Below are positions 22,001 through 34,600 of a stretch of DNA of 64,000 bases, piece after piece (within the stretch, counting starts at the first letter, position 1; each line of letters begins with the position of its first letter). The position numbers and the translations under genes are program-made. The DNA is taken from the NCBI GenBank assembly GCA_018881555.1, contig JACAXG010000061.1, positions 2,356,001 through 2,420,000 on the forward strand, read 5' to 3'. The notes beneath the pieces were generated by a model. It was not told where the DNA came from, made no database searches, and saw only the letters and a list, made by a program, of their open reading frames with translations. This DNA is from Amblyornis subalaris (taxonomy: Eukaryota > Chordata > Aves > Passeriformes > Ptilonorhynchidae).

Positions 22001-25000
22001 GCTGGTTATTTAGTGCTTTAAACAGAAGACTGGGCAAGTTCATTTAACCTGTTCTTTTACATACCTTCATTGCAGGGAATTAATGATGAAAATAGCAAAT
22101 ACTTCTTTTCTAGAAATAGATATGTATATACTCATTTGTAAGTAATACATATGTTTTTATATAAAACATCTCTCAATGTATACATATCATTCCTTCCTTG
22201 TAGTCCTACCAATATCAAGGAAGCAAGCTGAGTTTAATGTTGTGACAGGAAGGAAATTAGGCTATTGGAGAGATGCAAGTACAAATTAATTTGAGCTGCA
22301 TTGCAGTCTTTCCCCTTCTTCTTGGTTCTGTGTTACAGAAGGAATTGCTTGTCACCACTCTTGTTTCATATGTGTAGATTTACCAGAACTGCATTTTTAG
22401 AGACAAGAGATACATAATTTTTTTTAAACTTCAATTAAAATAATGAAATGATTAAACAATATGCTATTCCTGGCTATTAAAAAAAAGAAATAAATTGCAG
22501 TCTCACCAAAGCAGTAAATGCAAGTTTGAGAGCCGTAAATGCAAGATTTCCTAACTCAGTGTATAGTTGATAACTGTATGATACAGTTCTCCTAGAAAAT
22601 GTTTAAGTACAGCATGTCTTTCCCATGTTTCTATTCTTAAACTGGGTCAAAATCTGAATTTTCCAGTCTGTTGTATAAGAGCAGATACCAAGCAAAATGA
22701 TCTTCCAGCATGTGACTAGACACAAAAGAATTATTGATGTTTGTGATGGAAGACTCTTCTGAAAAATTAAGGAATTTGTCTACAAAAAGATTACTAATTC
22801 CATTCTTACATTTGTAGACATCAGGTGTTTTGTTTGTTTAGGTTTTAAGGAAAATTCAATTAGGCCAGACATCAGATTAGATGTGTTGTTAAACTTATAT
22901 TTAAGTGTAGGAAATTCAGGTTTGAAATTCCTGAAAGGTTGTTTGAAGACTTTGCAGGTTTTTTGTTTAATACTAAATCACAGTTATCAAGACACAAATA
23001 CTATTTATTGCTGCACTGTTCTGTGCAGTTATCTGATGGATCACGTTAAGGGGGTTGATTTAAATTAAGCAAGTTAATTTCATCAAAACTAAATATTTTA
23101 GGATTATACTATTAAAGTGTTCTGAATTACAGTGTTTTGAAAGTATCTGTTTTTTTATGAAAATGTGGAAGAAGCTGAGGCAAATCTTAGGACTTCAGCT
23201 TAGTGAGTGAGCGCATAAGTGGACAGGCCAGAAATAAAACACGGATTGAAGAGTTTGTTCTCATATATTTAAAACATATATCTTGTGTCATTCTTTTTTC
23301 TCCAAGCGTCTGAAGTCAGAGAGAGAGAACTTGGATTTGAAAATCCCCAGAACTTTTTTTAATATTACCCCTGTGTAAAGTAAAAGGGTTGATTTAAGGA
23401 TAATATTAAGAGAGTTTAAAGGAATTCTCTGTTAAAAAAAAAGACGTTAGCTGCTCACCTTGAAGATTCAAGAAAGCAAATACCCTGTCTTCTTGACTTA
23501 ATGAAATTCCTTTTCTAATTCTAGATATCTTCTTTCCATTCAATTGTCAGATCACTCTTGTTTTTAAGTCTTCAGTAATAAAAACATGCTTTTCGTTCTC
23601 CCCTTTCAGATAGATGCTGTCCAACAGTTAGCGGTACAATGGAAAAATCGCCTGCATCAGTTGAAAGCTTTAAATGCATCAACAAAAGCAGCCTTGGTAA
23701 GTGTTCACGAATGGCAAAAGGTTTCTGAGCCTGATCTCATTTTTGACTGAATTAATGTACGCAGATGTTAATTCCAGTTACAAAGACTTNTGAGATNTGG
23801 CANTTGTGATGTGCCACTTGGGCATATTCTCTGGAGTCCTGAAACCAGTCAACTGCAGGTTGGTGTTATAAACCCCTTTAGTTAACTGAGGAAAAAAGTG
23901 TGGTTCCGTGTTAGCAAGGCAGCAGCTGGATCCCAGCTTTGGAATACTCTCATTGCAAGCCACGTGAAAGTCACCAGAGCTTAAGTTTGGGATCTGGTTG
24001 TGTGCATGACCAGAAAGAGGCCAATCCCTACCCCGCCTTTTTTTCCATGTGCTGATGTTGACTCTTCCAAGATAGAACCAGCAGACCAGACCAGACTGGC
24101 ATTGCCCTCCAGGCCATCTTAGGATAAATGGAGCNTTTGAGTAATGTCAGAATTGAGAGATAGGTGGGAGAGAAACGCTTTGGATAACATTTGAAGATAG
24201 AAGGGTCATTGGTTCTGGGAAGGTGACAAACACTTGTGAATGGAGATGTTTTTTCAGAAGCAATTCCTTGAGTTAAAGCCAATATGAAATGCCCAGGGAG
24301 ACAGAGGAAGTGGCTTTTCTTGAAGAGGAGTCNGGATGAAGTGCATTAAAGGTTTGGTAGTATGATCCCAGCCCTTGGTCTGTTCAATGCTGAAGGTGGA
24401 CAAGCAGGATTTGGGCTTTACCACAGGAGTCTGGATGTGCCAAGGAGAGAGAACAGAGTGAGTCAAAGCTATGCCCTAAATCCAGTGACAAAGCACAACC
24501 TGAAATAGTAAAAGGTGAGAATGGGAGCTCCCAGAGGTGATCAGGTTGTTGACTGACAGGCAAAAGGCTATCACATGTAACAGATGTGCGTTTCTGGAGT
24601 GTTTTGCAGAGAAGAGTGTGTGTAGCCTTAGAGCAGGTTGTTCATAGCTGCAGGAGCCTGCAATCACGAGGAGTGATCACTGTCCAGCGTGGTCTGAGTT
24701 GGATTAAGTAGGACTGGGCTGCTGTATTATTGCTTCAAATAGTCACTGAAAGACAGTTCCCCGTTTTGGAATCGAGTTTTCATGTATGTCTCTGGAATTT
24801 TTTCAGCTCTCTGCTTTCAAGAGCACGAGCACTCAACCAGCCCCTGCCTTCGGATTGGGAGGACAGCAAACCTCAAGCTTTGGGCTGTCAAGTAAGTTCC
24901 TGCCCTAAGAACCAAAACACAGAAACATTTTCTGTAGTTTGCTGTTGCTGCTGCATCTTTGAAATAGAGCAGTGGTTTAGTATCCTTGGAGCACCCATTC

Positions 25001-25641
25001 TAATATTTTTTACAAATTCTACACTTGCAGGCTTTCCTGTGAGCAGCAGCAGCACCAGCGCCAGCAATTTCTCTTTTAAAACCAGTTCCAGCCTCATCAG
25101 TTCAACATCATCTGGGAGCAGCTCTGCTGCTGGGAGCTCTTCTGCTGCTGGAAATCCTCCTGCATTTGGGGTGACGTCCTCTCCTAGCACACCCCAATCC
25201 GTTGGGTTTGGCAGCTCGGCCGCTCCATCTGCGGCCTCCTTCTCGTTTAAAACAGCTGCCACAACTGGTGCCTTTGGGACTTCTGGCTTTTCAGGCTTTG
25301 GCAGTGCTGCTGCTCTGAACTCTTCAAGCACTGCTCCACTCCCAGCCTTTGGAGCCTTTAATGCTGCTGTAGCCACTTCTGCCTCGGCTCCGAGCGGTGC
25401 TTTATTTGGACAGAGTGCCAGTGCCTCTGGACATCCTGTCAGCTCAGCATCTGCTGCAGCCACCAACACCAACACTGCCTCAGAGAAGTTATTCACACCC
25501 AAGGGCGAATTATCAGCTGAAGAGTGGCAACAGTTTGAAGCAAAGGAGTTCACAATTGGAAAGATTCCTCTTAAGCCACCACCATTAGAACTTTTAAATG
25601 CCTACGACCTTTTAAGTTTATTCAGAAGTAACATGTTTTGA
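18786..25641 (+). CDS. NUP42: NUP42 (NUPL2/hCG1), intact FG nucleoporin gene
   Basis: Nucleoporin 42 sits on the cytoplasmic face of the nuclear pore and, through its C-terminus, binds Gle1, which stimulates the DDX19 helicase in mRNA export. Seven exons join in phase to 440 codons (human 423): 18786-18900, 20313-20565, 21230-21324, 21643-21719, 23610-23696, 24807-24891, 25031-25641. Residues 1-22 form a CCCH zinc finger ([22 protein letters not shown]). This is followed by a Gly/Ser-rich segment, the conserved [16 protein letters not shown] and [15 protein letters not shown] regions, and an FG-repeat domain from about 220 (PAFGLGG, SVGFGSS, SGFGSAA, PAFGAF, ALFGQSA). It ends in the Gle1-binding motif [17 protein letters not shown]. 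The start ATG is the first in the CpG island and gives the finger directly. A nearly identical 3' half occurs in the pseudogene upstream. Confidence 0.95.
19096..19508 (+). repeat. CR1 LINE insertion in NUP42 intron 1
   Basis: 5'-truncated CR1 in plus orientation. It contains TGGAGAAGAGGAGGCTCGAG, GTTTAGGTTGGACACTAGGA and TTCCAACCTAATTGATTCTG, ending in ATTCTGTG repeats. It is flanked by GACTG at 19091-19095 and 19509-19513. The pseudogene has the unoccupied site (GGGACTGCGCGATGTGCC, about 11655-11672). Confidence 0.92.
19979..20083 (+). repeat. CR1 LINE 3' fragment in NUP42 intron 1
   Basis: A short CR1 tail, with ATCTAGTTGAAGGTGTCTCT, CACCTTCCAACCCAAACTAT and CCGTGATTCC. Confidence 0.85.
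20313..20565 (+). CDS. NUP42: NUP42 exon 2
   Basis: Acceptor TTGGAAG ending at 20312, donor GTAAGT at 20566. It encodes residues 39-122, including [18 protein letters not shown] and DTWGGSRD, a conserved Gly/Ser-rich block. The pyrimidine tract is separated from the AG by a short A-rich gap, so the acceptor is slightly weak. Confidence 0.9.
21230..21324 (+). CDS. NUP42: NUP42 exon 3
   Basis: Acceptor TTTGCTAG ending at 21229, donor GTAGGT at 21325. It reads [31 protein letters not shown], strongly conserved with the human protein. Confidence 0.94.
21643..21719 (+). CDS. NUP42: NUP42 exon 4
   Basis: Acceptor CTTGCAG, donor GTAAGT. It encodes [26 protein letters not shown]. An ATG at 21597, 46 bases upstream in the intron, is in frame with this exon. 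Confidence 0.93.
21720..23609 (+). other. NUP42 intron 4
   Basis: 1.9 kb intron, AT rich, with no repeat or gene recognised. The matching intron in the pseudogene (12129-12638) is only about 0.5 kb, so one of the copies has lost or gained about 1.4 kb. Confidence 0.8.
23610..23696 (+). CDS. NUP42: NUP42 exon 5
   Basis: Acceptor CCCTTTCAG, donor GTAAGT. It encodes 29 residues, [29 protein letters not shown], a likely short helical segment. Confidence 0.92.
23697..24806 (+). other. NUP42 intron 5
   Basis: 1.1 kb, nearly identical to the pseudogene intron at 12726-13835. No feature recognised inside it. Confidence 0.85.
24807..24891 (+). CDS. NUP42: NUP42 exon 6, start of FG region
   Basis: Acceptor TTTTTTCAG, donor GTAAGT. 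It encodes [28 protein letters not shown] with two FG dipeptides. Confidence 0.92.
25031..25641 (+). CDS. NUP42: NUP42 exon 7, FG repeats and Gle1-binding end
   Basis: Acceptor ACTTGCAG at 25030; stop TGA at 25639-25641. It is Ser/Ala-rich with FG and GFG repeats and ends in [28 protein letters not shown] further 15 residues ([13 protein letters not shown] end) extend beyond the point where the human protein finishes. Confidence 0.94.
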
Positions 25642-25646
25642 AATGT

Positions 25647-25652
25647 AATAAA
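25647..25652 (+). terminator. NUP42: NUP42 proximal polyadenylation signal
   Basis: AATAAA five bases after the stop codon, with a second AATAAA at 25697-25702. If the first is used, the 3'UTR would be very short. Confidence 0.5.
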
Positions 25653-28600
25653 ATGCTAATGTTAACTTTTGTTTCATCTCTCAAGACTCCTGCAGGAATA
25701 AACTTGCAGGTATAAACATATGAACATTGTATTTTAAAATTTCTTGGCTATTTTGGGATGGACTTTTTACATCTGAGAAATTAACTGTTGAAATTAAAAT
25801 GGAACTTTTCCTTCTATTGACTGTCCTGTGAAATTTTGGGGAAACACTATATTAAAAAGGCTATGTCATGTGAAAAATGCTTCAGAGTCAAGTATTCACA
25901 GCCTACTTTGAATGGAACCCTAGAAAAACAGATGCAGTGCAAGATTGCTTGGTTTTGGATTGCCTTGTCTTCTGCCTCTTCAAAGGGTTCATGCAGCACT
26001 GGATGATGGTGTTTGGAAAGAGAGGGATGGCTCCTGTGTGCTCTGTGCCACACTAGACACTTCTGTCCCCTGGTGCCAGTTCCCTGTGCCGGTTGACACG
26101 ATTCAGCTGTTGTTAGTAGTTTTGCCTGAGGTCCCCAAGCCTGCAGGAATGTCAGCAGTTGGGAGAGGACAGCCCTGATAGCGTTCATCCTGCAGAAGGA
26201 GCTTGTGGGTTGTTCTTTTGACACCTTAGGTGAAACTTTGCAAGAAATTGCAAAACTGCCTTTCTGTGAACTGATGGCATTTTGTTGTTGGGTTCTCAAA
26301 ACTTGATGGGTACATATATTAACCTTAACTTTCCTGAAGTCGTGATACTAAGGTATCAATTTTGTTGCCAAGACGCTCTAAGGCAGGAATCAGGAATCTT
26401 CCAGAGGACGTCCTAGACTCAAGGAAGGAGAACATTTGCTCTTGACTAGGCCCTCCCCTTAGTGGTCTAAAATTGCCAAACCTCAACTTTACGAGGAAAG
26501 CAGAAGTTTACCTTGTGGTCATTTGTAAAACTTCACTAGCGTCGTGTATCCAGCCACAGGTCCATCGGACACTGCTTGCTAAAACAATGGGAATAACTGG
26601 AACAACATGTAGAATGATAGGCTGTGGGTAGACACTGCAGCCTTCATGGAAATCCAGGTTTCTCAGTGTATATGCGCAGTGTAGATGTACCAGAAGCTTG
26701 CAGCTATTACGTATCTCAGCAGGCTGTTGCTGCTAAGCTGCTCTAGGAGCTTTCCAAGCTTGAGAGTGTGCAAGTGCTTTTTAAAATAAAAGTACTTTGC
26801 TTTAAAAAAAAAAAAAACAAAAAAACAAACTGTAAGGCCATAAAAAATCTGAATATTCTGTACAAACCCAAGGAACATTGGCTAGATGTTCTCAAACATC
26901 CTTCTAACCTACAGAGACCTAGAGGAAGAAGGGAATTTTTAAGTCTTAGGTCATCTTGCCATTAAGAAACAGAAAGATTAAGTGAGGTATTCCTACTTCA
27001 GATGACAAAAAATAAAAAAGTTCGATCAAATGCATTTTTTAGATCATCTCACCCTTAAAAGAAGAATTTTTTTAAAAATTACTATTACAGAGATACTAAG
27101 ATCTGGTGTTTTCACAAATGGGTTTTTGAGCATTTGAAAAGATGGCAGGGAGCAGTGTGATATGACTTACCTAGCAAAAAGCAAGCTATGTATTTGGCTG
27201 CAGAAGTAGGGATAAGGATAGGATAGAAGAGAAGGGAATAGTATTACTCTAGGGGGCTCACTAAACTGCAGAAAATAGGCAACTACTGTTAGACCAAAGC
27301 AATCTATCCCAATATTTGCTCTGTATTTCTTCTATTTTTCTTTCTGTTCATCCTGTTCCGCTTTTGGGATACTTGATATCAAAGCTGGTTGCAAGTACAA
27401 AGGAGGCTAACTAATACCTTCTGTTAGCTACAATCCTTTCATTTTTTTTATCTTCTCCTTTTTGCAACTGTTTTTTTGTTTATTTGGTATATGGCTGCTC
27501 TCCAGAAAGCCATAATATTGTGGGCTGGCATATAAAAACACATACAGGGTGGCAGCAAACTCACAGCTGTCACTTATTGTATCTCGATTTAGAACGGGAA
27601 ACATGAGGTGAATGTCCAAGCAAAAATGTGTACTATCCTGATTAGCAGAAAATCTTTGTCTGTGAAAGAGGCTGGAACATTCAAGCTCCACATGATATTT
27701 TCAAGTACTTCCCTTACTTTGAAAAAACAGGATTTATGAGTCACTGAAATTCCTGCAGTGTGGTACAAACAACTAATTTGAAGAATGATTTGAAGTTTTG
27801 GTTTTCAAGAGATCATGGATTAATCCCCAGACAGCAGCACTTGAGACTGGCTGTGTACAGGAGAAAAACCCTCTACTGGTTCAGCTGAGGAAGCAGTCCA
27901 GCATCTAACAAATGGAATTTTCTCTGCCCTTTTTTCCTCCCAGTGATACTAGCAGCATTAGCAGATCTCAAAATGTGATTTAGCAGCTGAGAAGGAAAAA
28001 AACCCCGTGAACCTCAGAAAGCATTACAACTGGGTCTTAGAAATTAAACATCACAGTAGCCACGTGCTCTATAGTTTCACAGTGTGCAGCAGCAAGTGGC
28101 ATGGTAGCCTTACACTGAATGAGGGAAGATGGACTGCAAATAATCAGCTGACTAGATTTGAGCCTCAGAGAACAAGCTAAGGGCATCAACAACAATAAAT
28201 TAACAATGACCAGAAGGCTAAGGAAATAAGAGCTTTCATAAATGTGCCTGGGGAGGGAAAGGAATATGAAAAGCCTATTAATACAGGAACACTGAAGTGA
28301 GATTGATAACTTTGAAATGGTGGAAATCTATTTAAAAAGTACTTGAAATAAGGGACAGTTGAAAATCAATGAGGATGTAATGTAGTAACTGATGAAAACA
28401 AATAAGAATATTTGTGAAATGTGAGCTTACTGCACTGTAGTGGGAGTCCAGATAATTTGCTGTACTGGTCAGTAAGGGAATCAGATAATGGACTTGCTAC
28501 GGTTCTGGTAAGTGATACCACTCAGGTAAGTGGTAGAACACTAGGGGTGTGCTAGCAGACTGAGGAAATAACATACCTTAGTGAGCAAAGGTACTTATTT

Positions 28601-31600
28601 TGTTGGTGGTTACAAATAATTTGAGGAGATTATAAAGACAGATCATCTGGCTTTTACTAAGACATTTGATGCAGGCATTTAGGAGCTTTCAGGTGTTTCT
28701 GTGACAGTGATTAGGGTTAGTGATTAATCAGAAACATCTACGAGTGAACGCTTTTTGTTGCTAGTCTGCGTCCCATGTCCTAATGTAGAGGTAGAGAGCT
28801 GTTTACCTGGGCAATAGTGGAGGAAGAACGCCACAGATTGTATGTAGACAATTTAAGTAGCTATCTAATTATATTTGACCTAATATAAGCCTAATGTAAG
28901 CTGAAGGAAAAACCTGGACTACTAGTGTTCAGAGAGAGGGAACAAACTGTAGAGTTGAAAGGTGCTGACAGTAAGTGAGATATGAAGCCATGGTGGTTCA
29001 GATCAGTAAAATGTAGATGGAGCTGTAGGAATCTCCTATGGCTACACTAATGCTGCGCTTGGTTCTGAATCTGCAGTTGCCAGAGAGCTGTGAGATGAGT
29101 AGAAGGAGATTCAGAGTGCAAGCAAAGCCATTGGAAATGAGAATTTAGGATGGGACTTAAGAGCTGGATATTTACTGTTTGGTGAAAGCAGAGGCTGNAA
29201 CATGGAATGACTGTCTTTTTGAAAGGGTACACACTCAGGAAGGAGGAAACAGGACTTTTGAAGGCGTTCTAGTAACCAGAATATTGCGCTACTTCCACGG
29301 ACTTGTCTTAGACAGGAAGTTTCCCATCTGGAAAAGTCCTGTCCTACACTTCTGTTAAGATCTGGCCAAGCCAAAACCAAACCACTAGAACCAAGTCCCT
29401 GCTTGTCAGGACTAACAGTACATGGCCTCAGGGATGCACAGTCAGCATAAGTAGATCTGATCCCTTCCCTTTGAACCAAAATACACCAACACTTTTGCAG
29501 AGAGTGATAGGATTACAACACTGAGCATGTGGGGCAGGCAGCTGTATGTGCCTGCCACCTCTCCTGGGAATAATTGAGGGGGCTGGCCATGAAAAGGGAA
29601 CCTCTCTCCACTGAATTTAAAGAGGCAGATTAACTCCCTAATCCTGGGAGTGAATATGCTTCTTGCTTTTGAAACTCACACTTGCCTTGAAACTCTCACT
29701 TGCAATTGCCTGGCTTTCCTGTTAAGAATAGCTAAGTGAAAAACCAGAGCTGTTCATAGCAGCTCAGCCTTAGGCAATATGCTTATTTAATCTCCAACAC
29801 TGTTGCAAATTTTCAGTATCATGCAACAGGCTCCTTGGTGGGACTTACCCTCCTGCAAAAAACCAAAACTAGATCTTAAAATGGAGGGAAGAAGAGCAAG
29901 AAGAACAAGAAGATTTAAATGTTGGAGGCTGATCAACACTTTTGTTCAGGTATATGGATTGCTTTGTCTTTCCTCCACAGCCAGTAGGGTTTGTTCTTAC
30001 CATGTCACATGAGAGACATAAGAAACCAGTTTTATGCCTTTCCCCTTCCCGCAAGCAGATCTGTTACATTGCTAATTGCATAGTAGTCATCAGAAATGCA
30101 ATCTGGTGGTTTTAAAGTACCTGCAGCAATTATATCCCGTTCCACCTGAATTTCTGTTTTGTTGTGGCAGTGGGTTCTTAGCAAACTAAATGCATTCTGG
30201 TCAACATCAAGGAAGGCTTCTGTAAGTCTTCCATGGAGCCTTATCTTTGCAAGTCACATGAACTACTCCCATTGCATATGCCCTACAAGCTAACTAGATT
30301 AGTTCTAATCATACAAAATAAACTCACCCTCCTGTGTGAATCAAACAAGCAACATTTGCATGTGTGCGTGTAAAACCACGTCACATCATTTTTAAAAGGA
30401 GACTGAGATACAGTTTTGATCTCTGATAGGTTGTCCGTCTACCCAATGCTGTTGTGTTTTTCTGACAAGCATCTGTACAGCTCTGGCTTGTGATGCACTT
30501 CAGTATTAAAGCACTCTTTACAGGCACATGAAATTTTCTTATTGCAGTTTACTTCTGCAAGTATGGGCTTCTCTTAAAGTATCTGTAATGATGAAATAGA
30601 ACTAAAATAATAGAAAACTGAAATAAAAGTTTACAACCATGCGTTGCATTTTAAAAAAAAAAGGCTGGTGTCACTTCCTGTTTCTGTATGACAAATGGAT
30701 AATAGATGAGGTGGAGAAGAACCCTCTGTCTTCAGCATATGTGAACTCTTCACATAGAAGAGGGTAGAAGAGAGCCTTCAGCNTTCTCCCATAGCCTTGC
30801 TCAGGAGCTCCCATGGGCTGGGGGCCAATAGGCCCTTGCAAAGTGAAGTGCTGCTCGAACTTCACCCCAGGAGCTTGGCAGAGCCTAAAAGAGAGACCCA
30901 GCCTGCAGGCAGATCTGCCTGTCTTGAGATAAGGCTTTTTCAAATTTTACTGCAGATCCTTCTGCCTGGAGTCTGCTTCAGACATCTCTATCTAACCTCT
31001 CTGACTTCCTGGAGACTGATTTCTTTACGCCCTGCCCCACGTGCCTCCCACTCCCCCAAGCTCTTGCCTACAAGGTCCTGTGTGCTTGCATACAGGGAGT
31101 CATGACTCCCTTGGCCTCCCCATGCTGGTTTTGCAGAGGGAAATGGCCACCAGGAACCCCTCCTCTCCAGAAGTCTATGCCTCTACCTGAAGCCTACATG
31201 GGAATTCACATGGTATTGGGACACATGTTCGTGGTTTGACTCACCTCCAAGCCAGCCTAAGCACACAAGCAGAGCTGTACATCAGAGGTTGCTGCTGATA
31301 TAGCTCCAGCATGACCTGTCTTTCCAGCTGCTGCTGTTTCAAGGTTCTGTCCCATCAGTGCCCTTTACTCACATATTCAAACTCCGTATCACATGGCATT
31401 TCCAGCAAAATGAATCCCACTTAACCTTTGATCATTCTCTATAACCACTGGTGAACTCCTCCTGCCTGTTCTTCCCAGGCAGCTGCCTCTGCCTGTTCAT
31501 CTCAGGTGTACTACACCTAGTAACTCAGGGGTACTAAAACTCCCCCCGACTCCGACAGGAGAGTGCTTCTGGTTCTCCACACACTTGTCTGGAACGCATC

Positions 31601-34600
31601 TAAAGGTTTCTTTTCACCTAAAGAACACTGATACAGTGATGTACCATCTTCTCTAGCTTGTGCTCTAGTCCCCCACCCCTTCAGTGCATTGGGGTCAGAG
31701 GGGGCACCAGCATTTTATTGTCTGTCAGGTGTACGACCAAGGAAGGAGGAAACACCTCTGGGCCTCCACACAGGAATGACTGTAGTCCATCTGCAAACAG
31801 TTGCTTAATTGTCTGTGGCTGCTAACAACCAAATTAACTTTCATCTATTTTTCCCTTCTGAGCATTGCTATACAGAGGGTGAGGAAAAGAGGGTGGAAAA
31901 AGGGCACAAAATACTTGGGTAAGTTTGCTGAAATCTATGATACTGTCCAGGGGAAAAAAAACAGACACCCTGACTTCTGGTTGTATGGCTGAAACAAGCC
32001 CATCCTTCTTTTCACAGCAAAACTTCAGAGCAACACCTATAGAAGAGCACACATTATACAAGTAACATAGGCAATGTAAGTTAGTTCTTGCAGAAGGAAA
32101 TGCATATGGTTGCCAATAATAGGTCTGTACTGAGGTAACCAAGGTATGTTGGACACCTGATGACATATAAGGCTGTCCTGTCTCTGCTGAAAAAAATGAG
32201 GATCTCTCTCTGACCTTTTCTTATGTATTCATCTACTTCATTTTGGAAAAACATTGGATAGCATTAAAGATACTAGCAGAGCGTCTCAGTATTAAAGACA
32301 GTATTGAAGAACAAACAAATAAATGCACACAAGACTCTTTTGTGATCACTGTTGAAGTAAAGCGGTTCTGGCAGCAAACTTCTACTTAAGTGGTCACTGG
32401 ACAGATTCCATCCTTATGATGACCTATTTTGAGAAGGTTTATTCTTCCAACAATAACAAAACAGTCACGAACAGAGGGAGTCCTATAAAGTAACTAAAGA
32501 GTACATGAGAACAATATGTGATTTTTTTGTTGTTTTAAAAAAATCTGTTAAGAGTGCATGTGCCTGGAATTTATAGCTGTGCATCCGAAATCATTTACTT
32601 AGGAGTTGGTATATATTGCAGTACTTGGTGTACAGGAAGAGGAAATAAATTGCATTTTACAGCATTCCCACCTCTGACGCTGGGCCTGTGATGATTCACG
32701 CAGCCCTGGAGGTCAGCCAGGGGACTCGGAAGCCACAAAGCCCCAGTGCACGCTGTGCATCTTCCGTGCTCCGCTCAGCCCTCGCAGACCCTCAGCGCAG
32801 ACTCGTCTCTAGAGAAGATGCCCCAGGGTTGTGGTGCTGGCTGTTATCCATCTAAAAAATTCCCTATGAAAGCAGGACTCCCAAATACCAATTTCGGTTC
32901 CTGACATAGTGCACAGGAGCCAGAAAACTCCCAGGTCCAATTAATTATGTTTTCTGGTTTATATTCAAATTACTCAATTTTAGCAAGTTTCCTAAAAGAA
33001 TTACATGGTTTTGATACTGTCTGATCATCTGTCTGTGGTTCCTTCTGCACCAGTCGCTTTTTTAACCCCATAGCCAATTTTCAGGCAATTAATTCTCAAA
33101 GATGACTATATTCTCATAGCTGTAGTAAGAACTGGCAGCTGGATGAGGAATTGGACTAAAATTAGTGTTTCAGCTGAAGGAAAAGCAGGCAAAAATCAGC
33201 TGCTCTGAATACTGTTAGCAACTGGCTGGCTGATCAGTACACATATAAATCTGGTATCTAGAGTAGTTTACCAGACTTTTGCCTCATTGAGGTATTAAAG
33301 AGGAGAAAGGACACCCAACTACAGGAAAAATGGTTTCATACACACATTCTGTGGGTCAAAACCATCTTGTTTCAAGTATCAAAGCAAGATTCTTCTATGT
33401 TGAAACATGAAGTTAACCTAGGAACAAGGAGCTATGTAAGTTCAGATGTAAAAGAATCAAAGCTCGTAACTTCACCCTGGATTGCTAACTTGCTGCCAGT
33501 TTGATACTGGCAATTAAAATGAATTGAATTTAAATCAGTGGAATTATCCATGATCCAAGAGCTTTACAGATGGACCTCAAGTCTCCTCTCTCAGGATTCC
33601 TAGGATCCTGCCAGAGCTTACGAGGAAAACAGGATCATTGCAGAAGAGCTTCTACAATGAAACGGAAACCATGAATAATCTTTCACTTAAATGAAACTGG
33701 AAATAACAATCTGATTAAAACAAACCAATTGCTATTACATTTTTTGCCTTCTGACCAGTTTCCAGCAATAATTGTTCACTAACCCATTAGTATCACTAAC
33801 CTTTTGTCCTGTCATATAACACAGTATATTAATTTGCTTGCTCTTTCATTTGGCAGAGAATGGCATTTCTGCCAAAGCATGTGAAGTTTTNCAAGACATT
33901 TCACATATCCTGATTATTTTGAAGCAACTGCTGGCTCAGTTCAGCTGAGGAAATTTGCGTATTTATTCATCTTCTAATGTTAAATCTAACAAAACTCACT
34001 CCATAAGGCTTAAGGTACAGGAGAGTGTGATTGTGACTGAATCCAGATAACATGAGATGTTTTTCTATCACACACAGCAGACTGAAAGAGCCCCAACAGC
34101 CACTGACTCCCTCTGTTCAAACTGGAGAGAGCTGTCCATGCACCAATATATGCAGCCTCCTTTATTTTGCCAGGCAACCACAGCCCTTCAGAAAGGATCC
34201 AAAACATTCAAGGTCACCCAGGTCTGAGTAAGAATATTCAGACTCACCAGTAAACTGAAGCTCAGGCAGACTCTTTCCACAGGAAACACCATTGAACCAG
34301 TAACCACAAGTTCTCTAACTTGACGTAGCTTCTGCCTGCTCCTGTATTCCATCATCTCCAGATGGACACTTCTTATTTATCATAAAAAGCCTGATAAAAC
34401 TTTTGAAACAGCCAGGCAAGACTTCACCCATTTAAGTGTAAAACAAGAAAAAGCAGAGAGCAGAAAAAGACCAGATCAGACCTTCATCCCTGTTGCATTG
34501 CTCCTGGAATACCTGAACTGCCAGGTGACAGAGCCTCCTTCCTACCTGCTTCAGCTGTGGCCCATTACAGCCTGAGAGGGTGAAAGACAGGAAGCAGCTG

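Larger units (their letters stand above)
23663..25601 (+). repeat. High-identity tract, copy B (matches 12692-14628)
   Basis: Partner of the tract in the pseudogene. The offset changes from 10971 to 10973 because of small indels. Confidence 0.85.

Noticed and set aside
25847..26299. 150-codon minus-strand open frame just downstream of NUP42
   Set aside because: It overlaps the duplicated 3' flank and shows no domain. The matching part of the duplicate does not keep it open.
26796..26832. A-rich run after NUP42, resembling a retrogene poly-A tail
   Set aside because: No upstream cDNA-like sequence or target-site duplication could be identified.
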